A DNA stretch of 6,304 nucleotides from Tannerella sp. (GTDB lineage Bacteria > Bacteroidota > Bacteroidia > Bacteroidales > Tannerellaceae): contig JAITAY010000093.1 of the NCBI GenBank assembly GCA_031283915.1, positions 1-6,304 of the forward strand, given 5' to 3'. This document shows, one piece after another, positions 5,942 to 6,304 of the stretch. The notes under the pieces were generated by a model. That model saw nothing but the letters and a program-made list of their open reading frames with translations, had not been told where the DNA came from and ran no database searches. Made by a program: the position numbers and the translations under genes. Positions within the stretch are counted from its first letter, which is position 1; each line of letters opens with the position of its first letter.

Positions 5942-6304
5942 GGCTCTATAACGAATAGGGTGGGTAATCGAATTTGAGTTTAGCAGCGAGGAAATAAATC
6001 ATATGGATAAATTTTTTTGTATTCCGAAAACCTCTGGCTCTACGTTTAGCGAGTTGAATTTTGGCATTAATTCCTTCGAGTATACCATTGGTGAGACAGG
6101 AGTCAAAATAAGCAGTAATCCCACTCCAGTGCGCCTTTACCATATTTACGAATTTAGTAAAAGGAATAATAGCTGCATCCAAAGCCTGTTGACACCAAAA
6201 CCATAAATACCCTTTCGCTTCATCGGCTTCTTTTACATCGAAAACATCTAGAAACAACTGTCTAAGCCTGTAAGCTTCACCTAATTTGGGATAAAGAGGC
6301 AATA
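5942..6304. mobile_element. ISL3-family insertion sequence, one end, cut by window edge
   Basis: The transposase runs off the right edge of the window. The element's terminus is placed at about 5942, where the plus strand reads GGCTCTATAACGAATAGGG. ISL3-family ends typically begin with GG(C/G)TCT-like sequence and lie very close to the transposase stop, which here (5946-5948) falls inside the presumed terminal repeat. If 5942 is the exact end, the adjoining AAAAAATC (5934-5941) would be one copy of the family's usual 8-bp target duplication. The partner end is outside the window, so neither the repeat nor the duplication can be confirmed. Confidence 0.65.
5946..6304 (-). CDS. ISL3-family transposase, C-terminal part
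   Basis: The gene enters from beyond the right edge; about 118 C-terminal residues are present and the frame is open at the edge. The stretch NGILEGINAKIQLAKRRARGFRN closely follows the ISL3 signature NGxxEGxNxxIKxxKRxxxGFRN; the Glu in LEG is the expected third acidic residue of the DDE catalytic triad. The two Asp residues and the zinc-finger/helix-turn-helix N-terminus would be outside. The protein ends in FDYPPYSL and a TAG. No frameshift or internal stop is seen in this part. A TTG at 6300-6302 is not a real start. The gene has the same orientation as the gene pair downstream, so read-through into them is possible. Confidence 0.88.
   Translation of the reverse strand, partial: LPLYPKLGEAYRLRQLFLDVFDVKEADEAKGYLWFWCQQALDAAIIPFTKFVNMVKAHWSGITAYFDSCLTNGILEGINAKIQLAKRRARGFRNTKKFIHMIYFLAAKLKFDYPPYSL

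Noticed and set aside
6003..6206. Plus-strand 67-codon frame antisense to the transposase
   Set aside because: It lies wholly within the ISL3 transposase coding region on the other strand, which has the family signature.

Overview
The window reads as chromosomal DNA of a member of the Bacteroidales (Bacteroides/Parabacteroides-like). The basis is the ClpB sequence, which has the N-terminus and the GTTGVGKT second Walker A that I associate with Bacteroidales ClpB, and two matches to the Bacteroidetes -7 promoter element TAnnTTTG (TATATTTG at 3271, TATCTTTG on the minus strand at 5901). No search was run, so genus is not assigned.

Layout. 1-341: two clear copies and one decayed copy of a 117-bp tandem repeat whose period is exactly 39 codons; one frame stays open from the window edge to 321. 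342-537: non-coding leader. 538-3132 (+): clpB, a complete AAA+ disaggregase. 3133-3334: intergenic, with an antisense remnant of a possible thioesterase gene and a promoter-like element. 3335-4507 (+): a complete group III iron-type alcohol dehydrogenase with all metal ligands. 4508-4723: AT-rich spacer with several small dyads. 4724-4920: GC-richer, strongly structured element made of successive hairpins.

4924-5767 (-) holds a two-gene unit: a small two-helix membrane protein resembling the Imm17 immunity family, followed 40 bp later by an unrecognised 170-aa protein with an excellent ribosome binding site. A promoter-like element (5894-5927, -) lies upstream. Beyond it, from about 5942 to the window edge, is the end of an ISL3-family insertion sequence with the C-terminal part of its transposase.

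The most interesting structure is around the two-gene unit. The hairpin element on its left (4724-4902) has inverted ends, and its left end recurs on the right of the genes at 5819-5838, giving a site-genes-site arrangement with a 1095-bp period. That resembles a mobile cassette of orphan immunity genes and recombination or repeat sites, later flanked or clipped by an insertion sequence. The cassette idea is inference. The two plus-strand genes are ordinary housekeeping/metabolic functions and show no visible functional link with the minus-strand unit.
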